Assembly (NCBI GenBank): GCA_947454235.1
Contig: CANGIY010000007.1
Span: forward strand, 62,001-126,000
DNA: 64,000 nucleotides
Direction of reading: 5' to 3'
DNA from: Chitinophagaceae bacterium
Lineage (GTDB): Bacteria > Bacteroidota > Bacteroidia > Chitinophagales > Chitinophagaceae
A program made the translations under genes and the position numbers. The notes beneath the pieces are model-generated. The model searched no databases. It saw nothing but the letters and a program-made list of their open reading frames with translations, and was not told where the DNA came from. This document shows, piece after piece, positions 42,119 to 50,970 of the stretch. Every line of letters begins with the position of its first letter. Within the stretch, counting starts at the first letter, position 1.

Positions 42119-42147
42119 TTTGTGACTTTTTGTCGTTTTTACATTTG
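42119..42147 (+). promoter_or_regulatory. Promoter of the sigma-54 activator gene
   Basis: TTTG (42119-42122), 17-base spacer, TACATTTG (42140-42147), 11 bases before the ATG at 42159. Confidence 0.45.
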
Positions 42148-42158
42148 AATCGCTGAAT

Positions 42159-43430
42159 ATGGATTTGCAAAGTATCAAGAATAGATTTGGAATTATTGGT
42201 AATTCACCCGCATTAAATCATGCTTTAAGTACGGCTGTACAGGTTGCAGCTACCGACTTAAGTGTGTTGATTGTAGGTGAGAGTGGGGTAGGTAAAGAGG
42301 TGTTTTCCAATATTATTCACGCGCTTTCTTCTAGAAAACACAATTCATTTATTGCTGTAAACTGTGGTGCGATTCCTGAAGGAACGATTGATTCTGAGCT
42401 TTTTGGGCATGAAAAAGGATCTTTTACAGGTGCTGTAGACAGTAGGAAAGGTTATTTCGAAACAGTTAATGGTGGTACAATATTTCTTGATGAAATTGGT
42501 GAGATGCCTTTGGGTACTCAGGCCAGGTTATTGAGGGTATTAGAAACGGGCGAATTTTTGCGTGTCGGTAGCTCTAAAGTTCAAAAAACAGATGTGAGGG
42601 TTATTGCTGCCACCAACCGTAACTTGTTGGAAAACAGCAGTCAGTACAAATTTCGTGAAGACCTGTACTACAGGTTGAGTACAGTACCCATCAGGGTGCC
42701 TGCGCTAAGAGACAGAAAGGAAGATGTGCCGCTGTTGTTCAGGAAATTTGCGGCTGATTTTGCAGAAAAATATAAAACAACATCAATACAACTTGATGCG
42801 GGTGCATTGCAAATTTTGACTAATTACCCTTGGAAGGGTAATGTGCGTGAGTTAAAAAATGCGGCAGAACAAATATCTGTATTAAGCCCGTCGAAGGTGG
42901 TAACCATTGATATTCTTAGGCAGTTTTTACCAACATCCGAGCAGACAATGGGGCTGTCAGTTGTTCCTTCCAATACAGGCGGTAATTATAGCAATTCAGG
43001 GTTTGATTTTGCTACAGAGCGCGATATACTCTACAAATTGTTCTTTGATATGAAAAAGGATATGAACGATTTGAAGCAAATGATATTTGACGTTGCCAAC
43101 CATCAGGGGTATACACCGCAAGATCCGGCAATCAATAAAAACATTGTGCCCGTATATGCTGAACCTGAACCAATGAACATTACACCTCCCAATAGCTATA
43201 TCTCGGGCAATGCAAGTAACACCAATTTCAACAACGCTCCTATTTTACTAGAGCCCGGCCTCCAGCATGAAGATGTCGAAGAGACGCTTTCGTTGTTAGA
43301 TAAAGAAAGGGAGTATATAACCAAGGCTCTTAAAAAACACAAAAGTCGCCGTCGCGATGCAGCAATTGAATTGGGTATAAGCGAGCGAACATTGTACCGT
43401 AAAATCAAAGAATACGGTATCAAAGAGTAA
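42159..43430 (+). CDS. Sigma-54-dependent transcriptional activator without a sensory domain
   Basis: A 423-residue AAA+ enhancer-binding protein. Walker A is GESGVGKE (residues 40-47), the sigma-54 contact loop reads GSFTGA (87-92; Ser in place of Ala), Walker B is FLDEIGEMP, and the sensor region RVIAATNRNL and R-finger FREDLYYRL are present. A linker of about 100 residues rich in Asn and Pro follows, then a Fis-type HTH (HKSRRRDAAIELGISERTLYRKIKEYG). There is no receiver or GAF domain before the AAA+ module, so activity must be controlled by level or by a partner. Targets are unknown; the next gene is nuoN. Confidence 0.9.
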   Translation: MDLQSIKNRFGIIGNSPALNHALSTAVQVAATDLSVLIVGESGVGKEVFSNIIHALSSRKHNSFIAVNCGAIPEGTIDSELFGHEKGSFTGAVDSRKGYFETVNGGTIFLDEIGEMPLGTQARLLRVLETGEFLRVGSSKVQKTDVRVIAATNRNLLENSSQYKFREDLYYRLSTVPIRVPALRDRKEDVPLLFRKFAADFAEKYKTTSIQLDAGALQILTNYPWKGNVRELKNAAEQISVLSPSKVVTIDILRQFLPTSEQTMGLSVVPSNTGGNYSNSGFDFATERDILYKLFFDMKKDMNDLKQMIFDVANHQGYTPQDPAINKNIVPVYAEPEPMNITPPNSYISGNASNTNFNNAPILLEPGLQHEDVEETLSLLDKEREYITKALKKHKSRRRDAAIELGISERTLYRKIKEYGIKE

Positions 43431-43490
43431 TACCAAAACGGCTAAAAAAAACTGTTAAAAACTCCCTCTACCACAACTCAAATATTTTTT

Positions 43491-43498
43491 TACTTTTG
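43491..43498 (+). promoter_or_regulatory. -7 promoter element of nuoN
   Basis: TACTTTTG, full TAnnTTTG match, 40 bases before the nuoN ATG at 43538, so nuoN has its own promoter. Confidence 0.5.
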
Positions 43499-43537
43499 TT
43501 GGGTAGGGTGTAAACCCGTAAACGATACTTAGCCACA

Positions 43538-44947
43538 ATGGATTTTTCTGTAATTATGACAATGAAGTCAGAATTAAGCTTGTCGCTTATTCTGTTTCTC
43601 ATTCTGTTTATAAAAGTTTGGGACGGCATTAAAAATGCTTCGACCTTACTGAATATTGTAAACATACTCATGTTTCTGAATGTAGTGCATGGGTTCATGG
43701 GCAACACCACAGGTGAGGCGTTTAATGGTATGTACCACACAAATGCCACAATTGCGCTTGAAAAAGACATTCTAAACATTGGCGCATTCATTGTTTCGTT
43801 GATGTCGTTCGATTGCCTGAAGAACCACAAGCACATGCTTGAGTATTACATCTTGTTGCTCAGTACTTTGTTGGGTATGCAGTTTATGATTTCGGCGGGC
43901 AACTTCCTTATGTTCTTCCTTGGGCTAGAATTGTCTTCCATTCCTTTAGCGGCTTTAGCCAACTATCAGCTCGATAGTGCTCGTTCTTCAGAAGCTGGAG
44001 TTAAAATGATACTTTCATCAGCGTTTGCATCTGCTATTATGTTGTTCGGTATTTCCATTTTATATGGTGTAACGGGCACATTGAATTTTCAGGAAATGGC
44101 GCCATTGCTCTCTGCATCGCCACTTGTGATTCTAAGCTTTGTATTTGTTTTTGCAGGGTTTGCATTTAAGCTTTCTTCGGTGCCATTCCACTTGTGGACT
44201 GCCGATGTGTATGAAGGAGCTCCACCACCTGTTACAGCCTATCTTTCGGTAATTTCTAAGGCTTCGGTAGCGTTTGTTTTCATCACAGTATTATTCCAGT
44301 TGTTTGTGAACCTTTCTGGCATGTGGTATTACATATTGTACATCTCCATTATTGCTTCTATCACAATTGGTAATTTGTTTGCCCTTCGCCAGCAAAATAT
44401 AAAACGTTTCCTCGCATTCTCTTCAATTTCGCAAGTGGGGTATATTATGTTGGGTATTTCGTCAGGTACTTCACTTGGTGCTAGCTCTGCAATATTCTTC
44501 TTATTGGTTTACACTTTCTCAAACCTGGGGGCATTCGCAGTTATTTCAATGGTCGCTTCTGAGACGGGAAAGGAAAATATCGACGATTACAAGGGGTTTT
44601 ATACCAACAATAAATATCCATCGTGGGTAATGGCAATCAGTCTTTTTTCATTGGGTGGCATTCCTCCAACAGCGGGTTTCTTTGGTAAAATGTTCCTCGT
44701 GACATCGGGTGCCGAGAAAGCCAATTACGCGTTGATTGCGATTGCAGCACTTAATATGATCATCTCTTTGTATTACTATTTAAGAGTGGTAAAAGCGATA
44801 TTCATTGATAAATCAGATGAGCCAATGGGTAAATTGCGCGGAAGTTTTTCTACTTCTTTAGCATTAACTATTTGCCTTGTTGGTGCGATTTCTACCGGCT
44901 TTGTGAGTCAGATATTTGAATACATAACCTCAGTTTTTGGTAAATAA
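43538..44947 (+). CDS. nuoN: NADH-quinone oxidoreductase subunit N
   Basis: A 469-residue proton-antiporter-like subunit of respiratory complex I, with about 14 helices. Typical segments are visible: FLMFFLGLELSSIPLAAL (with the conserved Glu in TM5), KLSSVPFHLWTADVYEGAPPPVTAYLSVISKAS (with key Lys and the broken helix), KRFLAFSSISQVGYIMLG and SLGGIPPTAGFFGK. The other nuo genes are not adjacent: the upstream gene is a sigma-54 activator. A separate promoter supports nuoN standing apart from the main operon, or at least from this side of it. Confidence 0.94.
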   Translation: MDFSVIMTMKSELSLSLILFLILFIKVWDGIKNASTLLNIVNILMFLNVVHGFMGNTTGEAFNGMYHTNATIALEKDILNIGAFIVSLMSFDCLKNHKHMLEYYILLLSTLLGMQFMISAGNFLMFFLGLELSSIPLAALANYQLDSARSSEAGVKMILSSAFASAIMLFGISILYGVTGTLNFQEMAPLLSASPLVILSFVFVFAGFAFKLSSVPFHLWTADVYEGAPPPVTAYLSVISKASVAFVFITVLFQLFVNLSGMWYYILYISIIASITIGNLFALRQQNIKRFLAFSSISQVGYIMLGISSGTSLGASSAIFFLLVYTFSNLGAFAVISMVASETGKENIDDYKGFYTNNKYPSWVMAISLFSLGGIPPTAGFFGKMFLVTSGAEKANYALIAIAALNMIISLYYYLRVVKAIFIDKSDEPMGKLRGSFSTSLALTICLVGAISTGFVSQIFEYITSVFGK

Positions 44948-44967
44948 ACTAAACGATTTCTTTTTAC

Positions 44968-45378
44968 ATGGCACTGAATCCAAATCATACTTTCGATGAT
45001 CTTGAAGGCGTAAAATGCGCTATAGTGGAAAAAAATTGTTCTGTTGAACGTACAGAGTTTTTGAAAAACTTGCTTGAGTTCAATGGGTTTACAGTTGTGT
45101 TGGCAAAAACACCGCCTCCAAAAGTTGCGGCTAAACCGGCTCCAAAACCTGCCCCTGTTGCAGAGGGTGCCGAGGCTCCACCGCCACCGCCACCTCCTGT
45201 TGAAGAGCCCGCACCACCACCGCCACCAGAAACATTTACAGTAGGCGTAACTGATGTTACATTTAGCCCAACGAATTCAGTTTTCAATAGAGAACTGAAA
45301 ACAAAAGATGGCGCGGTTGTTACACCGGCTTACTGGAAGCAACAGGAAGAAAAAAAGAAGTGGTACTGGACGAAGTAA
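44968..45378 (+). CDS. Proline-rich hypothetical protein following nuoN
   Basis: A 136-residue soluble protein. The N-terminal 45 residues look folded (LEGVKCAIVEKNCSVERTEFLKNLLEFNGFTVVLAK), a Pro/Ala-rich linker follows (about 50-88, with PPPPPPP), and the C-terminal part is conserved-looking (FTVGVTDVTFSPTNSVFNRELKT ... PAYWKQQEEKKKWYWTK). The gene starts 20 bases after nuoN, so the two are likely co-transcribed. No family is recognised. Position hints at a link to complex I or to energy metabolism, without further support. Confidence 0.75.
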   Translation: MALNPNHTFDDLEGVKCAIVEKNCSVERTEFLKNLLEFNGFTVVLAKTPPPKVAAKPAPKPAPVAEGAEAPPPPPPPVEEPAPPPPPETFTVGVTDVTFSPTNSVFNRELKTKDGAVVTPAYWKQQEEKKKWYWTK

Positions 45379-45390
45379 CAGGGATTTGAA

Positions 45391-46674
45391 TTAAATCTCC
45401 CAGTCAACAATTTGATTCACCCATTCGCTCCTAAAAGGAGTTTGAATTTTGATGTAATTATCAGAATATCCTTCCATCATACCATTTTTATCGGCTCCCT
45501 CAAATAAAACAGGTCGTTTACTGCCACGATTTTGCTCGGTGAAGTAACTCATTTTTTGGTACGATAAATTTCTAAGCGCTTTGTTTCGCTCGTTGCGCAC
45601 CTGCATCGGTACTTTACCGGGCATTGTTACTGCCAATGTGTTGTCGCGCTCAGAATATGTGAAAACGTGGAGGTAACTGATGTCGATTCCATGCAGAAAA
45701 TCGAATGTTTCTTTGAAATGCCCATCGGTTTCGCCGGGGAATCCAACAATTACATCTACCCCTATGCAGCAATGCGGCATAATAGATTTGATAAGTTCAA
45801 CGCGTTCGGCATACAAGCCACTCTTATATCGGCGGCGCATAAGCCCTAAAATATGGTCGCTGCCACTTTGTAAGGGAATATGAAAGTGTGGCTGGAATTT
45901 TTTTGATTGAGCAACAAACTTTATAACTTCATCGCTGCACAAATTTGGTTCAATGCTCGAAATTCGTATTCTGTCAATGCCATTCACAGCATCCATTGCC
46001 TGAATAAGGTCGTAGAAATTGGTTTCCTTGCTTTTACCGCCATCATATCCTTTACCAAAATCGCCAAGGTTAATGCCTGTAAGTACGATTTCCCTTACGC
46101 CTGAATCAGCGAGAACTTTCATGTTTTCAAGAACTCCTTCAATACTATCGCTACGACTATGTCCACGTGCTAAAGGGATGGTACAGAATGAACAAGTGTA
46201 ATCACAGCCGTCTTGCACTTTTAGAAATGCTCTTGTGCGGTCGTTGCTGGAAAATGACGAATTAAATCCTTTAATTTCTTCGATATCGCATGAACTAACA
46301 ACGGCTTCAGAATGGCCTTCGGGGCGTTTGGTGAGTTGGTCAAGATGTTGCGCCAGATTGAATTTTTCTGCTGCACCCAAAACTAAATCGACGCCCTCAA
46401 TTCCCGCAATCTCTTGCGGTTTTAGTTGGGCATAACAACCAGTGATAACCACATTGGCACCCGGTGCCCGACGCCTGATGCGACGCACAAGCATACGGCA
46501 TTCTCTATCGGCATTTTCAGTAACCGAGCAAGTGTTAATGACATAAACATCAGCTTCTTCTTCAAATTCTTTCTTTACAAAGCCTTCAGCCTCCAGGCTG
46601 CGACTGAGTGTTGAGGTTTCAGAGAAGTTAAGTTTACAGCCAAGTGTATAAAATGCTACCGATCGATTGCCCAT
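45391..46674 (-). CDS. mtaB: tRNA t6A37 methylthiotransferase MtaB
   Basis: A 427-residue radical SAM methylthiotransferase converting t6A37 to ms2t6A37 in tRNA. Three N-terminal cysteines bind the auxiliary cluster (TLGCKLNFSE, NTCSVTENADREC, GCYAQ). The radical SAM motif is Cys-x3-Cys-x2-Cys in DGCDYTCSFCTIP. A C-terminal TRAM-like tail is short. TLGCKLN is diagnostic of the MtaB subfamily rather than MiaB. It converges on the proline-rich gene with 12 bases between stops. Confidence 0.94.
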   Translation of the reverse strand: MGNRSVAFYTLGCKLNFSETSTLSRSLEAEGFVKKEFEEEADVYVINTCSVTENADRECRMLVRRIRRRAPGANVVITGCYAQLKPQEIAGIEGVDLVLGAAEKFNLAQHLDQLTKRPEGHSEAVVSSCDIEEIKGFNSSFSSNDRTRAFLKVQDGCDYTCSFCTIPLARGHSRSDSIEGVLENMKVLADSGVREIVLTGINLGDFGKGYDGGKSKETNFYDLIQAMDAVNGIDRIRISSIEPNLCSDEVIKFVAQSKKFQPHFHIPLQSGSDHILGLMRRRYKSGLYAERVELIKSIMPHCCIGVDVIVGFPGETDGHFKETFDFLHGIDISYLHVFTYSERDNTLAVTMPGKVPMQVRNERNKALRNLSYQKMSYFTEQNRGSKRPVLFEGADKNGMMEGYSDNYIKIQTPFRSEWVNQIVDWEI

Positions 46675-46833
46675 AGATTAAAAGGTCGGCAAAATTAACG
46701 ATAAATATTTTTGAAAACTTAAAACCGAAAATTAGTCCTTCGAACACTTTGGTTAGGGATAGTGCTATTTTACACGCAAAAATTGATTTATATTTAGGCT
46801 TCATTTCTTTAACCACAATAGAATCAATATAGC

Positions 46834-49449
46834 ATGGGGGATGCAGAGGCAAAAAAGGGCATTTTCAAAACACAGTTTGCTCTTTATGCTTTTTATGGAG
46901 CTTTATTCGGGTGTTGCTTCCCCATTATAGGTACGTTAATTGAAGCTGGAGTAAAATACAGTTCTATTAATTTTTCAGAACTCATTGAATGCCAGCGTAC
47001 TTCAGTATTGCTTTGGATCATTGATTCAGCGCCCTTGTTTTTAGGCATTTTCGCTTCGTTCGGTGGTAAACAAATGGACACTGTACGTGAGAAAAACCAG
47101 CAACTGAATGAAAAGAATGACGAGTTAAATGGCAAGAATGCCGCCCTTAATAATATCAATTCAGAGTTGAATGAGCGGTATCTGGAAATGTCATCTTTGC
47201 GCATGCAAGCTGATCAGGCAAACAGTGCCAAGAGCGAATTTCTGGCAAATATGTCGCATGAAATTCGCACTCCGATGAATGCCATTATTGGCATGAATTA
47301 CCTGCTAAATAAAACTCCACTCAATGAAAAGCAGCAGGATTATGTAAAAAAAGTAGGTACTGCATCAAAGAACTTACTGCGCATTATTGACGATATTCTT
47401 GATTTTTCAAAAATAGAAGCGGGAAAACTCACACTTGAAATGACCGATTTGTTTCTGGAGGAGCTGATAGCAAATATTGCTGATACAGTAAATGTGAAGC
47501 TGCAAAAGAAGATTGACGTTGAATTAATCACTGAAATTGACCCCGCCATTCCGCCTATTATTATTGGAGATGGGGTGCGTTTAAGGCAAGTGCTTCTAAA
47601 CCTGGCTGACAATGCTGTAAAATTTACCGAACATGGTGAAATACGTATTAAAGCGCGGCTTGTAGCGCGTTCAGAAAACGATATCGAAATCCACTTTAGT
47701 GTTAAAGATTCCGGTATTGGAATGACGCTGGAGCAGCAAGCGAAATTGTTCAATCCATTTCAGCAGGCTGACCTGTCGACCACCAGGAAATTTGGCGGTA
47801 CAGGGTTAGGGCTAGCCATTTCTAAGCGTATTGTAGAAATGATGCACGGGGAAATGCACCTTGATAGTGAATATGGTCATGGAAGTACTTTTAGTTTTAC
47901 AGCTAAGTTTTCTATTCCTACTGCTTCAAATGCAACTCAACAAGGTGCGCTGGGTGTCACCAAAATTGAATCACTCAGCGGCTTAAAAGCACTATTAGTC
48001 GATGATTCTGAACATGCCAGAATGGTGCTTTCCGATATGCTTGGTACATTTGGCTTTCAGGTTTTGGAAGCGCAAGACGCACGGGAGGCAATAGAAATTT
48101 TTGAGAGAGAAAGCGCAACAGACAAACCATTGTCATTATTGGTTGTAGACTGGCGTATGCCGGGTATGGATGGGCTTCAGTTGGTAAAAACACTCAAAGA
48201 GAAGGAGGGATTTAAAGTGCCTTCGGTGCTGATGGTTACTGCTTTCGGACTGGATACTGTTAAAGCTGCCAGTAAAAATCAGGCAATTGACGGCTATCTG
48301 CTGAAGCCAATCAATCCGTCGTTGTTATACGATACGCTTAATAATATTCTACACCTTGGTTCTAAAAAACGTGAAGAAAAACGAGACGAGAAGAAAATAG
48401 AAGTTTACCGCAGAAAACTCACAGGGGCGCATGTTTTACTCGTAGAGGACAATGAAATAAACATGGAACTTGCGCAGGAGCTATTGAACGACGTAGGTAT
48501 AACCTATGAATGTGCCGGTAATGGACTTGAAGCTATTGAGAAAATTAAAAGTGGCGAATTTGATACGGTTTTAATGGACATTCAGATGCCTGAAATGGAC
48601 GGATTAACAGCAGCCAGAACAATACGCCAGGACAGCCAGTACGACAGTTTGCCTATTTTGGCAATGACGGCCCATGCAATGAAAGGAGAGTATGAAAAGA
48701 GCATTGCCGCGGGTATGAACGATCATATTACCAAACCTATCGATCCTGATATACTTTATGATAGGCTTTGTCATTATATCAAGCTCGACCCCTCAAGGCA
48801 GGTCGATATGGTGTTTAACCTTTCTTCAGATGAAGAACAGGAAGATAGTTCTACAATTGAAATAGAAGGAGTTGATACAGAAACCGGGCTCACCAGGGTT
48901 GCAGGGAAGCGTAAAACATACATGAAGTTGTTGGAGAAATTCGTATCCAATTACGCTAATATTGGTGTACAATTAAATGCTGCGGTAGGTACAAATAATG
49001 TGCAGGCAGTGAGAGATATCATACATACCATGTCAGGTGTTTGTGGTAACATCGGTATCAATACAGTTTACTATCCAGCCAGGGAAATTCTCAGTGACTT
49101 GAAGCCGTACCTTGACCACCCCGGCGAACCGCTAGGAGAGGGAGTTCATCAGGCAATAAGGCAGGTGGTTTCGAAAACTGAAATGCAGGTGGGAATTATA
49201 AGAAAATACCTGGAGGGGGCAGTTACAATTGCTGCTGAAGTAGACGCATCAACACTCATTGTAGAATATGAAAATTATTTCAACGAGTTTCTTGAGCTGG
49301 TGCGCAATTTTGATAGTCAGGCAGTAGACTACTGCGAGAACCTAATTAACAAATACGCATTGACGCCCGAATTGAAGGAGAAATGTGTACAGGCATTAGA
49401 CGCCCTCAATAATTTTGACTTTGATGGTGCGGAGGCACTCTTTAAATAA
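46834..49449 (+). CDS. Hybrid sensor histidine kinase (HK-REC-REC-Hpt)
   Basis: An 871-residue membrane kinase. Two transmembrane helices (about 18-38 and 58-76) are followed by a Asn/Glu/Lys-rich coiled coil (85-130), HisKA with His142 ([13 protein letters not shown]), and HATPase_c ([24 protein letters not shown]). Two receivers have phospho-Asp439 ([11 protein letters not shown]) and Asp582 ([11 protein letters not shown]), and a C-terminal Hpt has His731 ([11 protein letters not shown]). The input region is almost only the membrane helices, so it may sense the membrane or a partner. The receiver-cyclase gene begins 25 bases downstream and is the obvious phosphorelay target. Confidence 0.92.
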   Translation: MGDAEAKKGIFKTQFALYAFYGALFGCCFPIIGTLIEAGVKYSSINFSELIECQRTSVLLWIIDSAPLFLGIFASFGGKQMDTVREKNQQLNEKNDELNGKNAALNNINSELNERYLEMSSLRMQADQANSAKSEFLANMSHEIRTPMNAIIGMNYLLNKTPLNEKQQDYVKKVGTASKNLLRIIDDILDFSKIEAGKLTLEMTDLFLEELIANIADTVNVKLQKKIDVELITEIDPAIPPIIIGDGVRLRQVLLNLADNAVKFTEHGEIRIKARLVARSENDIEIHFSVKDSGIGMTLEQQAKLFNPFQQADLSTTRKFGGTGLGLAISKRIVEMMHGEMHLDSEYGHGSTFSFTAKFSIPTASNATQQGALGVTKIESLSGLKALLVDDSEHARMVLSDMLGTFGFQVLEAQDAREAIEIFERESATDKPLSLLVVDWRMPGMDGLQLVKTLKEKEGFKVPSVLMVTAFGLDTVKAASKNQAIDGYLLKPINPSLLYDTLNNILHLGSKKREEKRDEKKIEVYRRKLTGAHVLLVEDNEINMELAQELLNDVGITYECAGNGLEAIEKIKSGEFDTVLMDIQMPEMDGLTAARTIRQDSQYDSLPILAMTAHAMKGEYEKSIAAGMNDHITKPIDPDILYDRLCHYIKLDPSRQVDMVFNLSSDEEQEDSSTIEIEGVDTETGLTRVAGKRKTYMKLLEKFVSNYANIGVQLNAAVGTNNVQAVRDIIHTMSGVCGNIGINTVYYPAREILSDLKPYLDHPGEPLGEGVHQAIRQVVSKTEMQVGIIRKYLEGAVTIAAEVDASTLIVEYENYFNEFLELVRNFDSQAVDYCENLINKYALTPELKEKCVQALDALNNFDFDGAEALFK

Positions 49450-49473
49450 CTTAGTAATAGCCATTCGAATAGC

Positions 49474-50493
49474 ATGATTTTCAATAATTCTGACGAAAAG
49501 CCGGTCATTTTAGCAGTAGATGATTCTGTAGAGAATTTACAAGTACTTACATCTTTACTCAAAGATGACTACAAAATAAAGGTGGCAAAGGCAGGGCAAA
49601 AAGCCCTTGAACTGGCAGAAATGGCACCTTTGCCCGATCTTATTTTATTGGACGTAATTATGCCTGAAATGAATGGCTTTGAAGTTTGCAAATTACTGAA
49701 AGCCAACCCTAAGACGCAAAAAATACCTGTCATATTTCTGACTGCCCTCAACGAAGTTGCTGATGAAACACATGGGTTGCGCCTGGGAGGAGCTGATTTT
49801 ATTTCAAAGCCCATAAACCCCGATATCGTAAAAGCAAGAATCAATATCCATCTGGCACTTCAAAAAGAAAGGCAGAAAAGCGAATCGTTATTGAAAATAC
49901 TCTTGCCCGATAATGTAATTAATGACTTGATGGTGAAGGGTAGCCACAAGCCGGAAATTCATAAAAACGTCAGTATACTGTTTTGTGATTTTGTCGGATT
50001 TACGCGAATATCAGGAAGTGTTTCGCCTGAATTCCTGATCGAAGAGCTGACTGAGATTTACGGAAAGTTCGATGAGATTTGCCATAACCATGGAGCTATG
50101 CGCATAAAAACAATTGGAGATGCGTACATGGCGGCTTCGGGAATTCATACGTCTAAGGAGAACCATGCCGGGAATTTGGTAGAAACCGGGTTACATTTTA
50201 TCAATTACCTCAACGAGAGAAATAAAACTGCAACACAGCAATGGAATTGCCGAATTGGTATCAATTCAGGAGAAGTGATAGCCGGGATTATTGGTAAGTC
50301 AAGGTTTATTTACGACATCATGGGCAACGATGTGAACATAGCATCGCGGGTTGAGAGTAAGGGTAAGCACATGCAGGTAACGATCTCCAAGGCAACGCGT
50401 GACTTACTTTCTGCGTCATATAGTTTCGAAAGTCAAGGTATGATAGAACTAAAAGGAGCAGGTGAAATGGAGCTTTTTATCGTGAATAAGTAG
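49474..50493 (+). CDS. Receiver-adenylate cyclase (class III)
   Basis: A 339-residue response regulator fused to a class III nucleotide cyclase. The receiver is at about 10-130 with phospho-Asp60 (LLDVIMPEMNG) and Lys112 (SKP). The cyclase at about 160-335 has metal-binding Asp172 (FCDFVGFT) and Asp216 (IGDAYMAA). Lys212 and Asp281 sit at the base-selecting positions typical of ATP, with Asn288 and Arg292 as transition-state residues (NDVNIASR). It therefore probably makes cAMP under control of the kinase just upstream. A terminator follows. A cAMP receptor gene is not visible in this window. Confidence 0.9.
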   Translation: MIFNNSDEKPVILAVDDSVENLQVLTSLLKDDYKIKVAKAGQKALELAEMAPLPDLILLDVIMPEMNGFEVCKLLKANPKTQKIPVIFLTALNEVADETHGLRLGGADFISKPINPDIVKARINIHLALQKERQKSESLLKILLPDNVINDLMVKGSHKPEIHKNVSILFCDFVGFTRISGSVSPEFLIEELTEIYGKFDEICHNHGAMRIKTIGDAYMAASGIHTSKENHAGNLVETGLHFINYLNERNKTATQQWNCRIGINSGEVIAGIIGKSRFIYDIMGNDVNIASRVESKGKHMQVTISKATRDLLSASYSFESQGMIELKGAGEMELFIVNK

Positions 50494-50539
50494 TTGTCAA
50501 AACTCTTTAAATTTTATAGTACCGGTTTATAAGTTTGTA

Positions 50540-50565
50540 CCCTTTATACTACTGAGTATGAAGGG
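50540..50565 (+). terminator. Terminator after the kinase-cyclase pair
   Basis: CCCTTTATAC (50540-50549) pairs with GTATGAAGGG (50556-50565) with one T-G wobble and loop TACTGA. It is followed by CTTTCTTTTTG. Confidence 0.8.
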
Positions 50566-50909
50566 CTTTCTTTTTGTATTTTATCTGGGGAATAGTTGTA
50601 GTTGAAAGGGAATAGGACTGTAACTATGGCGTGTGGTAAATCACTTCAATTTATTCGTTAACAACTCATTAGTTTGTGAATAAGCGGTTAATGTAGTGTT
50701 TGTAGATTGTTATCGTAGTGTCATTTATTTGTTTTCTAGAAATGTTTTCAACATAGCTTATTTTGCTTTTTAATTCTTCTGGTTAATACTATGCGCATGT
50801 AAGGCATTAGTAATCAAAGTATTATGGATGTTGGCAACTATTAATAGTGATGTCGTTGAAAGTGAATTGATTTAATGTTATTTGTGAAATAACAAAGTAT
50901 TAAGAAAAA

Positions 50910-50942
50910 TTTGGAAAAGCGTGATTTGGGTCACTATATTTG
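50910..50942 (+). promoter_or_regulatory. Promoter of the 1713-aa adhesin-like gene
   Basis: TTTG (50910-50913), 21-base spacer, TATATTTG (50935-50942). The start codon is 28 bases further on. This is a near-consensus Bacteroidota promoter. Confidence 0.6.
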
Positions 50943-50970
50943 TAATGATTAACAAGCAAATAACAAATTT

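Larger units (their letters stand above)
50494..50970. other. Intergenic region, 477 bases, without a gene
   Basis: An AT-rich gap holding the terminator of the cyclase gene at its left end and the promoter of the 1713-aa adhesin-like gene at its right end. The roughly 340 bases between show no credible ORF, tRNA or strong hairpin. It may serve as a long upstream control region for the adhesin-like gene. Confidence 0.6.

Noticed and set aside
44985-45287. Minus-strand Gly-rich ORF opposite the proline-rich gene
   Set aside because: Antisense reading of CCX proline codons gives glycine; the plus-strand gene has better start context and folded ends.
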